Below are positions 1 through 9,293 of a DNA stretch of 64,000 bases, one piece after another; the first letter of the stretch is position 1, and each line of letters starts with the position of its first letter. A model generated the notes under the pieces. The model was not told the DNA's origin. It did no database searches and was given only the letters and a program-made list of their open reading frames with translations. The DNA is from Segatella buccae ATCC 33574. GTDB taxonomy: Bacteria; Bacteroidota; Bacteroidia; Bacteroidales; Bacteroidaceae. Both the position numbers and the translations under genes were made by a program. The stretch is taken from assembly GCF_000184945.1 (NCBI RefSeq), contig NZ_GL586311.1, forward strand, positions 1,776,598-1,840,597, written 5' to 3'.

Positions 1-345
1 CGTAAGGTAAGACTGCCGGCCCAACCGCTGTTGCAGGTAAGAATAAATTGTCGTGAACTTGTATTTGTAGAATATGGGCAGCAACACGAAAGCCACGACA
101 AAGTAGCCCAAGATGAAGCCGAGGCACATCTGCAAATAGGTCATGTCCATTTTCATCACCATGCCGGGCACGCTCACGAAACTGATTCCCGAAATAGAGG
201 CCCCCACCATTCCGAAAGCCACCATATACCAAGGCGAATTGCGATTGGCCATATAGAAGGCATCGTTGTTGGCCTTGCGCGAAGTGAACCTGCTGAACAG
301 CAGCAGACAGCAGAAATAAATCAATACGGTCGTGATGATAATCAT
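1..345 (-). CDS. Sodium:solute symporter (SSF family), N-terminal part
   Basis: The first 115 residues of an inner-membrane transporter; the rest lies beyond the left edge. Translation of the minus strand from the ATG at 345 gives a hydrophobic segment at residues 1-20, a loop containing DAFYMANRNSPWYMVAFG, a second segment around 35-56 (GASISGISFVSVPG) and a third around 70-90, followed by YKYKFTTIYSYLQQRLG. This order and these loop motifs are typical of the start of SSF family sodium-coupled symporters for sugars, amino acids or other organics. The substrate cannot be told from this part. A canonical promoter ends five bases before the ATG, so the mRNA is probably leaderless. It is divergent from the TrpB2 gene. 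Confidence 0.8.
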   Translation of the reverse strand, partial: MIIITTVLIYFCCLLLFSRFTSRKANNDAFYMANRNSPWYMVAFGMVGASISGISFVSVPGMVMKMDMTYLQMCLGFILGYFVVAFVLLPIFYKYKFTTIYSYLQQRLGRQSYLT

Positions 346-350
346 AGATG

Positions 351-382
351 CAAAGTTACACAAAATGGGGGAAATGAGCAAA
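351..382 (-). promoter_or_regulatory. Promoter of the symporter gene, leaderless arrangement
   Basis: On the minus strand TTTG (382-379) is followed by a 20-base spacer and TAACTTTG (358-351), an exact match to the Bacteroidetes -33/-7 pattern. The ATG starts at 345, only five bases past the -7 box, so transcription should begin at or next to the start codon. Confidence 0.6.
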
Positions 383-420
383 TAATATTCATTCAGGAGC
401 TCAAGTAGGATATTTTTTCG

Positions 421-428
421 TATATTTG
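421..428 (+). promoter_or_regulatory. -7 box upstream of trpB2
   Basis: TATATTTG matches TAnnTTTG and lies 45 bases before the TrpB2 start codon. No clear -33 box is seen. It is divergent from the symporter promoter; the two -7 boxes are about 60 bases apart. Confidence 0.4.
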
Positions 429-472
429 CAACCAACAACCGCGATGAGGCGACAAACTAATATAACAACATC

Positions 473-1837
473 ATGAGACAGAAGAAATTCCTACTGCAAG
501 AGAAAGACATCCCCACACAATGGTATAACATCCAGGCCGACATGCCCAACAAGCCGCTGCCGCCCCTCCATCCAGCCACCCATAAGCCTATGGTGGCCGA
601 AGACCTTGCTCACATCTTCAGCATGGAATGTGCCCGTCAGGAGCTCGACACCCAACATGCGTGGATCGACATTCCCGAGGAGGTGCGCGACAAGTATGCC
701 TACTACCGCTCCACACCGCTCGTGCGTGCCTACGGACTGGAGGAAGCCCTCGACACTCCGGCCCATATCTATTTCAAGAACGAATCGACCAATCCGCTGG
801 GTTCGCATAAAATCAACTCGGCTCTCCCGCAGTGCTACTACTGCAAGCAGGAAGGCGACACCAATGTGACCACGGAGACCGGTGCCGGACAGTGGGGAGC
901 GGCACTCTCATACGCCGCCAAACTCTACGGACTCGAGGCTGCTGTGTATCAGGTGAAGATCTCCATGCAGCAAAAGCCCTACCGTTCGGCCATCATGCGC
1001 ACCTTTGGTGCTACGGTGGAAGGCTCTCCCTCGATGAGCACCCGGGCCGGTAAAGACATCATCACCCGCGAGCCCAACCATCCCGGATCGCTCGGAACGG
1101 CCATCAGTGAGGCCATCGAACTGGCTACCACAACGCCCAACTGCAAGTACACACTTGGTTCGGTGCTCAACCATGTGGCTCTCCACCAAACAGTGATTGG
1201 TCTTGAAGCCGAGAAACAAATGGAGATGGCGGGTGAATATCCCGATGAGGTGATCGCTTGTTTTGGTGGCGGAAGCAACTTCGGCGGACTCGCTTTTCCT
1301 TTCATGCGCCACAACATTCTTGATGGCAAGAAGACCACCTTTGTCGCCGCCGAACCCTCAAGCTGTCCCAAACTCACCCGCGGCAAGTTCGAGTATGACT
1401 TCGGTGACGAGGCTGGCTACACGCCGTTGCTGCCCATGTACACCCTGGGGCACGACTTCAAACCAGCTAACATCCACGCCGGCGGACTGCGCTACCACGG
1501 TGCGGGCATGATCATCTCCCAGCTCATCCGCGACGGCTACATGCACGGCGTTGACATTCCGCAACTTGAGACCTTCGAGTCGGGTATGCTTTTTGCCCGC
1601 ACCGAGGGCATCATTCCTGCTCCGGAGAGCTGTCATGCCATTGCCGCTGCCATCCGTTCGGCCCGGCAGGCCAAGGAGGCTGGAGAGGAAAAGGTGATTC
1701 TCTTCTGTCTTAGCGGACACGGACTCATCGATATGACGGCCTACGAAAACTACATCAACGGCGACCTGCGCAACTACACCATCTCGGATGACGACATAGA
1801 GAAGTCGCTCCGGAACGTTCCGCAAGTGGAAATTTAA
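473..1837 (+). CDS. trpB: Tryptophan synthase beta chain, long TrpB2-type
   Basis: PLP-dependent enzyme that condenses indole with L-serine to give L-tryptophan. The 454 residues match the length of the TrpB2 subgroup (about 420-455) rather than canonical TrpB (about 400). Visible motifs are the N-terminal RSTPLVRAYGLEEAL, the PLP-lysine motif NPLGSHKINSA (Lys113), ETGAGQWG at about 135-142 and the phosphate-binding GGGSNFGG near 265. No trpA or other trp gene is adjacent, as is usual for TrpB2, which is thought to act alone, for example salvaging free indole. A strong terminator follows 21 bases after the stop. The family call is firm; the indole-salvage role is inference. Confidence 0.93.
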   Translation: MRQKKFLLQEKDIPTQWYNIQADMPNKPLPPLHPATHKPMVAEDLAHIFSMECARQELDTQHAWIDIPEEVRDKYAYYRSTPLVRAYGLEEALDTPAHIYFKNESTNPLGSHKINSALPQCYYCKQEGDTNVTTETGAGQWGAALSYAAKLYGLEAAVYQVKISMQQKPYRSAIMRTFGATVEGSPSMSTRAGKDIITREPNHPGSLGTAISEAIELATTTPNCKYTLGSVLNHVALHQTVIGLEAEKQMEMAGEYPDEVIACFGGGSNFGGLAFPFMRHNILDGKKTTFVAAEPSSCPKLTRGKFEYDFGDEAGYTPLLPMYTLGHDFKPANIHAGGLRYHGAGMIISQLIRDGYMHGVDIPQLETFESGMLFARTEGIIPAPESCHAIAAAIRSARQAKEAGEEKVILFCLSGHGLIDMTAYENYINGDLRNYTISDDDIEKSLRNVPQVEI

Positions 1838-1858
1838 CCTTCATCGCCTCTTACATCG

Positions 1859-1895
1859 TCCCCGCACCGGTTCTGCAAGGTGTGGGGATTTTTAT
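1859..1895 (+). terminator. Rho-independent terminator of trpB2
   Basis: The stem TCCCCGCACC (1859-1868) with GGTGTGGGGA (1879-1888) is ten base pairs including one G-T pair, and is followed by TTTTTATT. It directly follows trpB2. Confidence 0.8.
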
Positions 1896-2385
1896 TACAA
1901 AGTGTTGTGCCCGAACACATTAACGAGCATGAAAATAATACAAAATGTGCCCGTTCACAATGTTAAAAGATGTTTTGAGTTAAGAAACTTCACCGGAAAA
2001 TTTACTATATTTGTATTATTCAAAATAATGATACGGCAGCTGTGAAGCTCCTTGGTTATCATCATCTTTTACTTTGCAAGCGCCCCGGCAGCAACTGTCG
2101 GGGCGCGCAAAGAAGAAGAAACAAAAGGCTTGTTGACTTTAAGGGTCTGCCATGCGATGACTCAACCTTTGAAAAAGACACAACATTGAAAAACCACAAA
2201 CTGTGAAAAGGCTAATAATAAAAACTCTGACATTTGGTACAAGACGACAAAAACAATCACATTGGCGAAGACAGGTATACAAGCGAATGGGGTTACAGTT
2301 TTGCCCGTAAAACCAAACTGGAAAGAACCGGCGCTCCAATTTTCTATAAACGAATATGACATGAACGAGAAGTTATGAACCAAGA
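1896..2385. other. Gene-poor interval with one strong hairpin
   Basis: No convincing gene. A plus-strand -7 box TATATTTG lies near 2007. About 75 bases later an extended hairpin (GCGCCCCG with CGGGGCGC, flanked by CTTTGC and GCAAAG, roughly 2073-2117) has no T-run. Between about 2220 and 2355 the plus strand reads in one frame as protein-like sequence ending GAPIFYKRI then stop, but the upstream part of that frame has several stops. This could be a decayed gene fragment or chance; I cannot assign a family. Confidence 0.3.
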
Positions 2386-2465
2386 CCCCCCACCCCCTAA
2401 AAGGGGCTTCCCTCCCTGCAAAGAGAGGGGGCGCAAGCCCTCTAAGTTAAGGGGCGGGGGGCTTT
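2386..2465. repeat. GC-rich nested inverted repeat
   Basis: The ends are complementary: CCCCCCACCCC on the left against GGGGCGGGGGG on the right. Smaller inverted repeats lie inside (CCCTC with GAGGG around 2410-2445). The composition is far more GC-rich than its surroundings. It resembles the palindromic extragenic repeats common between Bacteroidetes genes; there is no T-run and no coding potential. Confidence 0.45.
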
Positions 2466-2589
2466 AACGAGGGTGACAATGCCATATATAGCATGAAACT
2501 TACTAAGGTTACGAAAAAGTCTTACATGAATTTTCATAGCATCCGTCCTCCTGTCCATTCCCATTCGCCTCATCGTCCCAATCCGCTTC

Positions 2590-2700
2590 ATTGATTTTCC
2601 CACCCGGCCCAAACGACTTTGCAAAACGGCCACAGTCAGAAGCTCGCTTGGGCCAAATGAGAACCTCAAAGAGGCTCTTTTAGAAAGCTGTTTGGGCCGG
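2590..2700 (-). repeat. Partial or shuffled copy (D) of the dispersed intergenic element
   Basis: Read on the minus strand this contains GAGCTTCTGACTGTGGC then CGTTTTGCAAAG, closely matching the sequence just beyond the central hairpin in the full copies at 15.5, 27.5 and 35.3 kb. The rest of the element is missing or replaced by another inverted repeat (GGCCCAA with TTGGGCC). Confidence 0.4.
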
Positions 2701-2748
2701 AAAAGCCCCCTCTAAGTGGTGGCGGGGCTCTCAGTGGTTTGGAGAGAT

Positions 2749-2793
2749 CAAAAAAAGGAAGCACTTCCGCGCTCCCTTGCCAATGCAAAGATA
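2749..2793 (-). repeat. -7 box followed by hairpin and T-run (module P1)
   Basis: On the minus strand TATCTTTG (2793-2786) is followed within about ten bases by GGGAGCGCGGAAGTGCTTCC and a run of seven T. The layout and much of the sequence recur at 41140-41176 and, more loosely, at 55223-55261. It reads like a promoter placed directly before a terminator. Confidence 0.4.
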
Positions 2794-2909
2794 CACCAAA
2801 AATAAGCGAAATGCAAACAGTAGTCGAATTTTCTTGACAACAGAAAGAGGAATCAGAAAACATTCGGGGACTTCCCCTCAAGCCCTAAAGGCCGGAATGA
2901 GTCTGCCAT

Positions 2910-5900
2910 CTACGCTATATGCTCTATCCTGTCGAGTATTCCCACAGCCACTTCAATGGTCGGCACGTTGGAGACACTCATGAGCCGGCGGTTGTTCTTC
3001 TCCTTGAGTTTGGCGCGACGCACATCCTGCGTGGCGTAGGTGATGACCTGCGAGAAGGCATGGCTCTGATAGAACGGACTGTTCACGTTGCCGACAAACT
3101 GCATCTGCATCATGCCCTGACGCAGGATGATCTTCTCGCAGCCGAGTCGTTTGCCGAGCCGGCGCAGCCGCACCACGTGCATGAGTTCCTCCCCCTCGTG
3201 GGGCACGGGTCCGAAACGGTCGACCAGCCGTTGCCGATAGGCGGCCAGTTCGCGATCGTCTTCTATCTTGTCGAGCTCGCGATAGAGCAACATGCGTTCG
3301 CTGCTGCCGGGCACGTAGGTGTCGGGGAAATACATCTCAAGGTCGCTCTCCACGGCACAGTCGTCCACAAAATCGTCACCGCTAAGGCGGTTGCCCTGCG
3401 CCATCTCCTCGGCATAGATATCTTGGAACTCCTCGTTTTTCAGTTCGGTGACCGCCTGCGAAAGGATTTTCTGGTAGGTCTCGTACCCCAGGTCTTCCAT
3501 GAATCCGCTCTGTTCGGCTCCCAAAAGATTGCCCGCACCGCGGATGTCGAGGTCTTGCATGGCCAAATTGAATCCACTTCCAAGGCCCGAAAAGTTCTCC
3601 AGTGCCTCCAGCCGGCGGCGTGCCTCGGGCGTGAGCACACTCTTGGGGGGAGCCAGCAGATAGCAGAAAGCCTTGCGGTTGCTGCGCCCCACGCGCCCAC
3701 GCATCTGGTGCAGATCGCTCAATCCGAAACGATGGGCATCGTTGATGATGATGGTATTGGCATTGGAAATGTCGATGCCGTTTTCCACAATGGTGGTGGA
3801 GAGAAGCACATCGTAGTCGTAGTTCATGAATCCCATGATGATCTGTTCGAGCTCCTCGGGCTTCATCTGCCCGTGGCCGATGGCAATGCGGCAGTCGGGC
3901 ACATATTTTTTGATGAGTGCGGCTATCTCGGGCAGGTTGCTGATGCGGTCGTTCACGAAATACACCTGCCCGTTGCGGCTCATCTCGAAGTTGATGGCAT
4001 CGGCGATGACTTCATGCCCATACGAGGCCAGTTCGGTGTGTATGGGATAGCGGTTGGGCGGCGGCGTGCGGATGATGCTCATGTCGCGCGCCCCCATGAG
4101 GGAGAATTGGAGCGTGCGCGGAATGGGGGTGGCCGACATGGTGAGTGTGTCGACATTCACCTTCAGCTTGCGGAGCTTTTCTTTTGTGGACACACCAAAT
4201 TTCTGCTCTTCGTCGATGATGAGCAGACCGAGGTCGTGCCATTTCACGGCCTTGCCGATGAGTTTGTGTGTGCCGATGAGAATATCGATCTTCCCCTCGG
4301 CCAAGTCGGCGAGCACCTGCTTGGTCTCCTTGGCACTGCGGGCCCGGGAGAGATATTCCACCCTCACGGGCAGTCCTTTGAGACGGCTGTTGAAAGTCTG
4401 GTAGTGCTGGAAAGCCAACACCGTGGTGGGCACGAGCACGGCCACCTGCTTGGAGTCGCAGGCAGCCTTGAAGGCCGCTCGGATAGCCACCTCGGTCTTG
4501 CCGAAGCCCACATCTCCGCACACGAGTCGGTCCATAGGGCGTCCGCTTTCCATGTCGCTCTTCACGTCTTGCGTGGCTTTATTTTGGTCGGGCGTGTCTT
4601 CGTAGAGGAAAGAGGCCTCAAGCTCGTGTTGCAGATAGCTGTCGGCACTGTAGGCAAAGCCCTTCTCCCTACGCCTGCGGGCATAGAGTTTGATGAGGTC
4701 GCGGGCGATGTCTTTGATCTTCTTCTTGGTGCGCTCCTTCAGTCGGTCCCAAGCCCCCGTGCCGAGTGTGGAGAGCCGGGGGGGCTCGCCGGTGTCTTGC
4801 CGGCGGTATTTGCTTATCTTGTAGAGCGAGTGGATGGAGACATCCACCTTGTCGTTGTTCTGATAGATGATGCGGATCATCTCCTGATAGCTGCCTCCTG
4901 TAGGCACCCGGACGAGTCCGCCAAACTTGCCGATGCCGAAATCCACATGCACGATGTAGTCGCCGGGCTCCATCTCCTGCAACTCCTTCATCGTGAGAGC
5001 CATCTTGCCGGCTCGTGCAGCGTCGCTGCGTAGGTTGTATTTGTGGAAACGGTCGAATATCTGATGGTCGGTAAAGAAGCAGAGTTTCAGGGCATCGTCG
5101 GTGAATCCCTCATGAAGCGTGCGGTTGATGCCTTCGAAAGTCACCCCGTATTTCTTTAGTTCGTCGCCGCCGAAGATGTCTTGCAAACGGGCTATCTGCT
5201 TCTCGCTGTCGGCCAGAATGTAGAGCTTATAGCCCTTGAGCAGATAGTCTTCGAGGGTCTGGGCGAGCAGATGGAAGTTTTTGTGGAATAAAGGTTGGGG
5301 GGTGATGTGGAAAGTCAGGACAGCCTCGCTGCCCGATGGCGTGGAACGGATGTCGGCAGCGGCATCGTCCGACTTAGCATTGGGGCCGAACTCCACGCGC
5401 TTGCGGCCTGCCACGCCACGGTCAAAGAGCGTGGCAGTACAGAGGTTGGCCTCTTTGCGCAGGTCACGGGCTATCTGCGCCTGCTCCATCTCGGTGGCCC
5501 CCTCCATGCGCTCGGCAAGGGCCTGAGAGGAGAATCCCTCATCGTAGATGCTTGCTATCCGGTCGTGGACAAACGTAAAGTCTTTCATCACAAGTAGGGC
5601 ATCGGCGGGCAGGAAGTCCAAAAACGGCATCTTGTCGCTTGAAAGTCCGGCCAGTTCGGGCACGATTTCCACCTCCGTCTTCTTATCTTTCGAGAGCTGG
5701 TCTTCCACCTCGAAAGTGCGTATCGTGTCTATCTCGTCACCGAAGAAGTCGATGCGGAAAGGGTATTCACAGCTGTAGGAATAGATGTCGAGAATGCTTC
5801 CGCGCACGGCAAACTGCCCGGGCTCATACACGTAGTCGGTCTCTTGAAAGCCCAGTTCGCGCAGCCGTTTCTCCAAGCTTGGCAGATCTACGGTCTGCCC

Positions 5901-6377
5901 GGTCTTGAGACGCACAAGCTGCGTGTCAAGATTCTGCTGTGTCACCACCAGTTCGGCGAGTGCCTCGGGATGGGTCACGATGAAGAGTGTGGAGGGATTG
6001 GGAGCCGTAGCCGACCGGGCGGCTTCACCGGCAGAGGAAATGCGGGCCAGCACTTCGGTGCGCAGAATCTCATTGGCGGCATCGCGCTGACCGTATTTCA
6101 CGGCCCGTTTATAGCTCGACGGGAAGAAGAACACCTGCTCCTGTCCCATGAGCTGAGTGAGGTCGTGATAGAAATAGCCGGCCTCATCGGCTTCGTCAAG
6201 GATAAAGAGAACGACGCGTGCCAAACGGTCGGCTAAAGAAGAAAAGAGCATGGGGGCCGAAGAGGCCAACAGCCCTTGCAGGAAAACGGTCTTCACCGAC
6301 TTGTCTTCCAGTGTTTGAAAGAGTGCCTTCGCCTGTGGCGAGGGGGCATACAATCTTTTTACGTCCTGTATATTCAT
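2910..6377 (-). CDS. mfd: Transcription-repair coupling factor Mfd
   Basis: ATP-dependent DNA translocase that removes RNA polymerase stalled at lesions and recruits UvrA. The 1155 residues are full length. In order: a UvrB-like N-terminal module (about 1-350), the RNA polymerase-interacting domain starting near PGDYIVHVDFGIGKFGG (about 472-488), the helicase Walker A GDVGFGKTE (about 617-625), Walker B IIDEEQKFG (about 720), SATPIPRTL, and the second RecA lobe with the VVENGIDISNANTIII segment and HQMRGRVGRS, then the C-terminal UvrA-binding domain. The start ATG overlaps the stop of the upstream glycosyltransferase by four bases, which indicates translational coupling. A long antisense reading frame exists here but is a shadow. 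Confidence 0.97.
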   Translation of the reverse strand: MNIQDVKRLYAPSPQAKALFQTLEDKSVKTVFLQGLLASSAPMLFSSLADRLARVVLFILDEADEAGYFYHDLTQLMGQEQVFFFPSSYKRAVKYGQRDAANEILRTEVLARISSAGEAARSATAPNPSTLFIVTHPEALAELVVTQQNLDTQLVRLKTGQTVDLPSLEKRLRELGFQETDYVYEPGQFAVRGSILDIYSYSCEYPFRIDFFGDEIDTIRTFEVEDQLSKDKKTEVEIVPELAGLSSDKMPFLDFLPADALLVMKDFTFVHDRIASIYDEGFSSQALAERMEGATEMEQAQIARDLRKEANLCTATLFDRGVAGRKRVEFGPNAKSDDAAADIRSTPSGSEAVLTFHITPQPLFHKNFHLLAQTLEDYLLKGYKLYILADSEKQIARLQDIFGGDELKKYGVTFEGINRTLHEGFTDDALKLCFFTDHQIFDRFHKYNLRSDAARAGKMALTMKELQEMEPGDYIVHVDFGIGKFGGLVRVPTGGSYQEMIRIIYQNNDKVDVSIHSLYKISKYRRQDTGEPPRLSTLGTGAWDRLKERTKKKIKDIARDLIKLYARRRREKGFAYSADSYLQHELEASFLYEDTPDQNKATQDVKSDMESGRPMDRLVCGDVGFGKTEVAIRAAFKAACDSKQVAVLVPTTVLAFQHYQTFNSRLKGLPVRVEYLSRARSAKETKQVLADLAEGKIDILIGTHKLIGKAVKWHDLGLLIIDEEQKFGVSTKEKLRKLKVNVDTLTMSATPIPRTLQFSLMGARDMSIIRTPPPNRYPIHTELASYGHEVIADAINFEMSRNGQVYFVNDRISNLPEIAALIKKYVPDCRIAIGHGQMKPEELEQIIMGFMNYDYDVLLSTTIVENGIDISNANTIIINDAHRFGLSDLHQMRGRVGRSNRKAFCYLLAPPKSVLTPEARRRLEALENFSGLGSGFNLAMQDLDIRGAGNLLGAEQSGFMEDLGYETYQKILSQAVTELKNEEFQDIYAEEMAQGNRLSGDDFVDDCAVESDLEMYFPDTYVPGSSERMLLYRELDKIEDDRELAAYRQRLVDRFGPVPHEGEELMHVVRLRRLGKRLGCEKIILRQGMMQMQFVGNVNSPFYQSHAFSQVITYATQDVRRAKLKEKNNRRLMSVSNVPTIEVAVGILDRIEHIA

Positions 6378-7120
6378 TTAATTTTCGGATACTTCCGGAA
6401 CCAGCCGTCAAGGCGTAAGCGCATCACGCCGAAGAAGGCTTCGCCGAAAATGCCTCCACTCATTTTGCTGACGCCCTCTCGGCGATTGACGAAAATGACG
6501 GGCACTTCCTTTATCTTGAAGCCCATCTTGTAGGCTGTGTATTTCATTTCGATTTGGAAACCATAGCCCTTGAAGCGTATCTCGTCGAGGGGGATGGAGT
6601 CCAGTACGCGCCGCTTGTAGCATTTGAAGCCGGCCGTGGTGTCGTGTACTTGAAAACCGGTGACGAAGCGCACGTATTTGGAGGCGAAATAGCTCATCAG
6701 TACGCGCCCGATGGGCCAGTTGACGACATTCACACCGCTCACGTAGCGCGAGCCGATGGCGAGGTCGAAGCCTTCGTTGTGGCAGGCATCGTAGAGTCGG
6801 GGGAGGTCGTTGGGGTCGTGGCTGAAGTCGGCGTCCATCTCGAAAATGTACTCATAGTTGTGCTCCAAAGCCCATTTGAAACCGGTGATGTAGGCGGTCC
6901 CGAGTCCCAATTTCCCGCTCCGCTCGATGATGAAAAGGCGGTCGGTAAACTCTTCCTGCATTAGCCGGTGTACGATAGTGGCCGTGCCGTCGGGGCTGCC
7001 GTCGTCAATGACAAGGATATGAAAACATTTTTCGAGTCTGAAGACGGCTCGGATGATTTTCTCAATGTTCTCCTTCTCGTTGTAAGTGGGAATAATGATG
7101 ATGCTGTCGCTCGTATTCAT
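6374..7120 (-). CDS. Polyprenyl-phosphate mannosyltransferase-like glycosyltransferase (GT2)
   Basis: Family 2 glycosyltransferase resembling dolichol/polyprenol-phosphate mannose synthase, which moves a sugar from a nucleotide donor to a lipid phosphate at the inner face of the membrane. The 248 residues show IIPTYNEKENIEKI at the start, the nucleotide-binding DDGSPDGT (about 38-45), and EMDADFSHDP (about 94-103) carrying the metal-binding acidic residues; QIEMKYTAYKMGFKIKEVPV is typical of the DPM1 group. It lacks the C-terminal membrane helices found in some relatives. It overlaps mfd by four bases (ATGA-type). A TACTTTTG box at 7143-7150 (minus) lies just upstream. The sugar and acceptor are not known. 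Confidence 0.85.
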   Translation of the reverse strand: MNTSDSIIIIPTYNEKENIEKIIRAVFRLEKCFHILVIDDGSPDGTATIVHRLMQEEFTDRLFIIERSGKLGLGTAYITGFKWALEHNYEYIFEMDADFSHDPNDLPRLYDACHNEGFDLAIGSRYVSGVNVVNWPIGRVLMSYFASKYVRFVTGFQVHDTTAGFKCYKRRVLDSIPLDEIRFKGYGFQIEMKYTAYKMGFKIKEVPVIFVNRREGVSKMSGGIFGEAFFGVMRLRLDGWFRKYPKIK

Positions 7121-7142
7121 ATCTGCTACACGTTAGTTGATG

Positions 7143-7150
7143 CAAAAGTA
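7143..7150 (-). promoter_or_regulatory. -7 box for the glycosyltransferase-mfd operon
   Basis: TACTTTTG on the minus strand, 22 bases before the glycosyltransferase ATG, in the 132-base gap that separates it from plsC. It fits TAnnTTTG. Confidence 0.45.
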
Positions 7151-7252
7151 GAAAAATTATTCCAAACTTGGAAGAAAAGAACTTTTATTTTGCTCTCTTC
7201 CCTCTTTTCTCTCCTCTGTGGGGCTTCCCCGGCCACTGCAAGGGACTGATGG

Positions 7253-8011
7253 TTATTGGTCGGGATTCTCTACGAAGCCGCGATACTCCTCGTCCAGTCC
7301 GTCCATGATGGCCGTATAACTGCGGTCCATTTGGTTTTTCACGTTCTCCGGGCCCTTGCCAATGGGAGCTATCGGCTCGTGAATGGTGAGCCGGAGCGGA
7401 TGCCAGAACACCCAAAAGAAGTCTTTGGTGCGGGGCTTGACGCAGAAAGAACCGTTGATGGTGAGCGGAACAACAGGCAGCTGGAGATCGTCGGCCAGCA
7501 TGAAAGCACCGCGGCGGAACACGCCCATGTGCCCGGTAAACGTGCGGGCACCCTCGGGAAAGACCACCAGAGACATACCCTCGGTGAGTATTTCTCGGGC
7601 CTCATCGTAGGTGGCACGTATCTTTGACGGCCCGCTCTTGTCCACAAAGATGTGGTGGGCATACTGGCAGGCGATGCCCACAAGAGGTATCTTGCGGATG
7701 CCTTTCTTCATCATCCACTTGAAATTACGGCCCAAGAAACCGTAGATGAGGAATATATCGAAGGCTCCCTGATGGTTGGCCACAAAGACGTATGACTGGT
7801 GGGGCTTCAAGTGTTGTCTGCCTTCCACCTTCACGGGCAGCAGAAGCAGTCGCACCCAAAGCCACGACCAGCACTTGCCGGGATAGTAACCCCAGAAATG
7901 ACCGTTGCCTATCATGCAGCCCAGCACGGTAGTCAGGGAGGTGAGAATGCTCGCCAGTACGAGTATGGGTAGACAAATGACAAGTTGGTAGAGGCGGTAG
8001 AGATATTTCAT
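7253..8011 (-). CDS. plsC: 1-acyl-sn-glycerol-3-phosphate acyltransferase (PlsC family)
   Basis: Membrane enzyme that acylates lysophosphatidic acid to phosphatidic acid in phospholipid synthesis. The 252 residues begin with a hydrophobic anchor (about 6-35). The catalytic H-x4-D motif is NHQGAFD (His80, Asp85), and the substrate-binding motif FPEGART is at 151-157. Lengths and motif spacing fit the LPLAT family. The start lies six bases after the metallophosphoesterase stop, so the two genes are co-transcribed. Related LPLAT enzymes use other acceptors, so the exact substrate is inferred. Confidence 0.9.
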   Translation of the reverse strand: MKYLYRLYQLVICLPILVLASILTSLTTVLGCMIGNGHFWGYYPGKCWSWLWVRLLLLPVKVEGRQHLKPHQSYVFVANHQGAFDIFLIYGFLGRNFKWMMKKGIRKIPLVGIACQYAHHIFVDKSGPSKIRATYDEAREILTEGMSLVVFPEGARTFTGHMGVFRRGAFMLADDLQLPVVPLTINGSFCVKPRTKDFFWVFWHPLRLTIHEPIAPIGKGPENVKNQMDRSYTAIMDGLDEEYRGFVENPDQ

Positions 8012-8017
8012 GATGAT

Positions 8018-9199
8018 TTATTTGGTTTGTGGATGTTTCTTGTGAAGTGTGATGACGGCTATCTCGGCGCTCGCCCCGAAGCGGAAGGGCACCACGCCAC
8101 TCAGTCCGCTGGTGACATAGAGACTGCAGCCGGATTTCTCGTGCAGGCCGTAGTCGTAGTGATAACCCAACATGGTGGGGCGCAGACCGAAAAGGCTCAA
8201 CTGGCCGGCATGGGTGTGGCCGCAGAGTGTCAGTTGTGGAGCGACATGCTTGTTGTGCCCCGCAATAGTCGCCTCCCACTCTTTGGGATCGTGCTGAAGC
8301 ATGAGGACAAACTGCCCCTTGCTCATCCCTGCGAGTGCTTTCTCGTAGTCGGCGTAGTTAGGTTTGCCCGCATTCTCTGTGCCCGCCACGATGATGGAGT
8401 CTCTTCCTCGCACCACGGGGCGGTGCTCGTTCATCAGGAGTGTCCAGCCAAACTGTCGTTCGCGACTCTGCACCTCACGCTCGTTGGCGGCCTCCACGGC
8501 AGGATCGGCGTGGATGTAGTAGCTGTAATCGTGGTTGCCCAGCACGCTATACACCCCGTCGGGGGCATGAAGTCGCTTGAGTTCGCCGATAAAAGGATAA
8601 AGTTCGGAGGGCTGAATGTTCTGCAAGTCGCCTGTAAAGCAGATCATGTCTGCCTTCTGGGCGTTGATGGAATCGATGTCGCGACGGATCATCCAAGCCC
8701 TTCTGCCCACGAGTGTTCCCACATGGGCATCGCTGAAATGGACAATGCGATAGCCTTCGAAAGTCTCCGGCAGATGATCCACATAGACCTCTACATGTTT
8801 CACTTCAAGCCGGCTGAAACCCCAAGTGAGTCCGTAAAAGAAGACAAACAGCGAGGTGATGCCGAGCAGGAAGCCGATGAGGTTACCCCAGTTGTGGTGG
8901 GTGTGGTGGAAAACACAATGCCGCCATCCCAAAAAAGAGCAGAAGGCATAAATGGCTTTCGGCACCACCAAAACGGCAAAGAGATAGAAGAACCAGTCAA
9001 TGTAGGCTATATCGTCGGGGATGAAGTTGCGGGAAAGGGCCAGCACGGATGTGTAGACCAGCATGACAAGGCCGGGAAGCCACCACAAGAGACGCTTCCA
9101 CAGAGGGAAACCTTTCTTGTGACGCAGATAGTGGAGGTCAAGGTAAAGATCGGGAAGCACTATCAGCAACAATAATAGTAGGTAAACGCGAGCTATCAT
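8018..9199 (-). CDS. Membrane-anchored metallophosphoesterase (YkuE-like)
   Basis: Calcineurin-like phosphoesterase of 393 residues with an N-terminal membrane part: hydrophobic stretches at about 3-20, 38-56, 68-90 and 107-127. The catalytic domain follows with the metal ligands FSDAHVG (Asp157, His159), FTGDLQN (Asp191), VLGNHDYSY (Asn222, His223) and LCGHTHAGQ (about 330-338). This layout is that of the YkuE/YaeI group, some members of which act on UDP-diacylglucosamine-type or other lipid substrates. The co-transcribed neighbour is PlsC, which fits a lipid-related role, but the substrate is not established here. Confidence 0.87.
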   Translation of the reverse strand: MIARVYLLLLLLIVLPDLYLDLHYLRHKKGFPLWKRLLWWLPGLVMLVYTSVLALSRNFIPDDIAYIDWFFYLFAVLVVPKAIYAFCSFLGWRHCVFHHTHHNWGNLIGFLLGITSLFVFFYGLTWGFSRLEVKHVEVYVDHLPETFEGYRIVHFSDAHVGTLVGRRAWMIRRDIDSINAQKADMICFTGDLQNIQPSELYPFIGELKRLHAPDGVYSVLGNHDYSYYIHADPAVEAANEREVQSRERQFGWTLLMNEHRPVVRGRDSIIVAGTENAGKPNYADYEKALAGMSKGQFVLMLQHDPKEWEATIAGHNKHVAPQLTLCGHTHAGQLSLFGLRPTMLGYHYDYGLHEKSGCSLYVTSGLSGVVPFRFGASAEIAVITLHKKHPQTK

Positions 9200-9293
9200 C
9201 TTTCTGTATGGTTCTTTGTTTGGTGTTTATTTTGCGCGGGCATCAGATTTTTCGGTACCAAGTGCCGGACTTTCCAATGCCCTCCTTGCGCTC

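Noticed and set aside
1960..2120. tmRNA, RNase P or SRP RNA
   Set aside because: The hairpin near 2073-2117 is strong, but none of the conserved sequence blocks of these RNAs is present here or in the other gene-free gaps.
2919..5033. A 704-codon plus-strand open frame
   Set aside because: It is antisense to mfd, which has all family motifs. The composition is a mirror of mfd codon bias.
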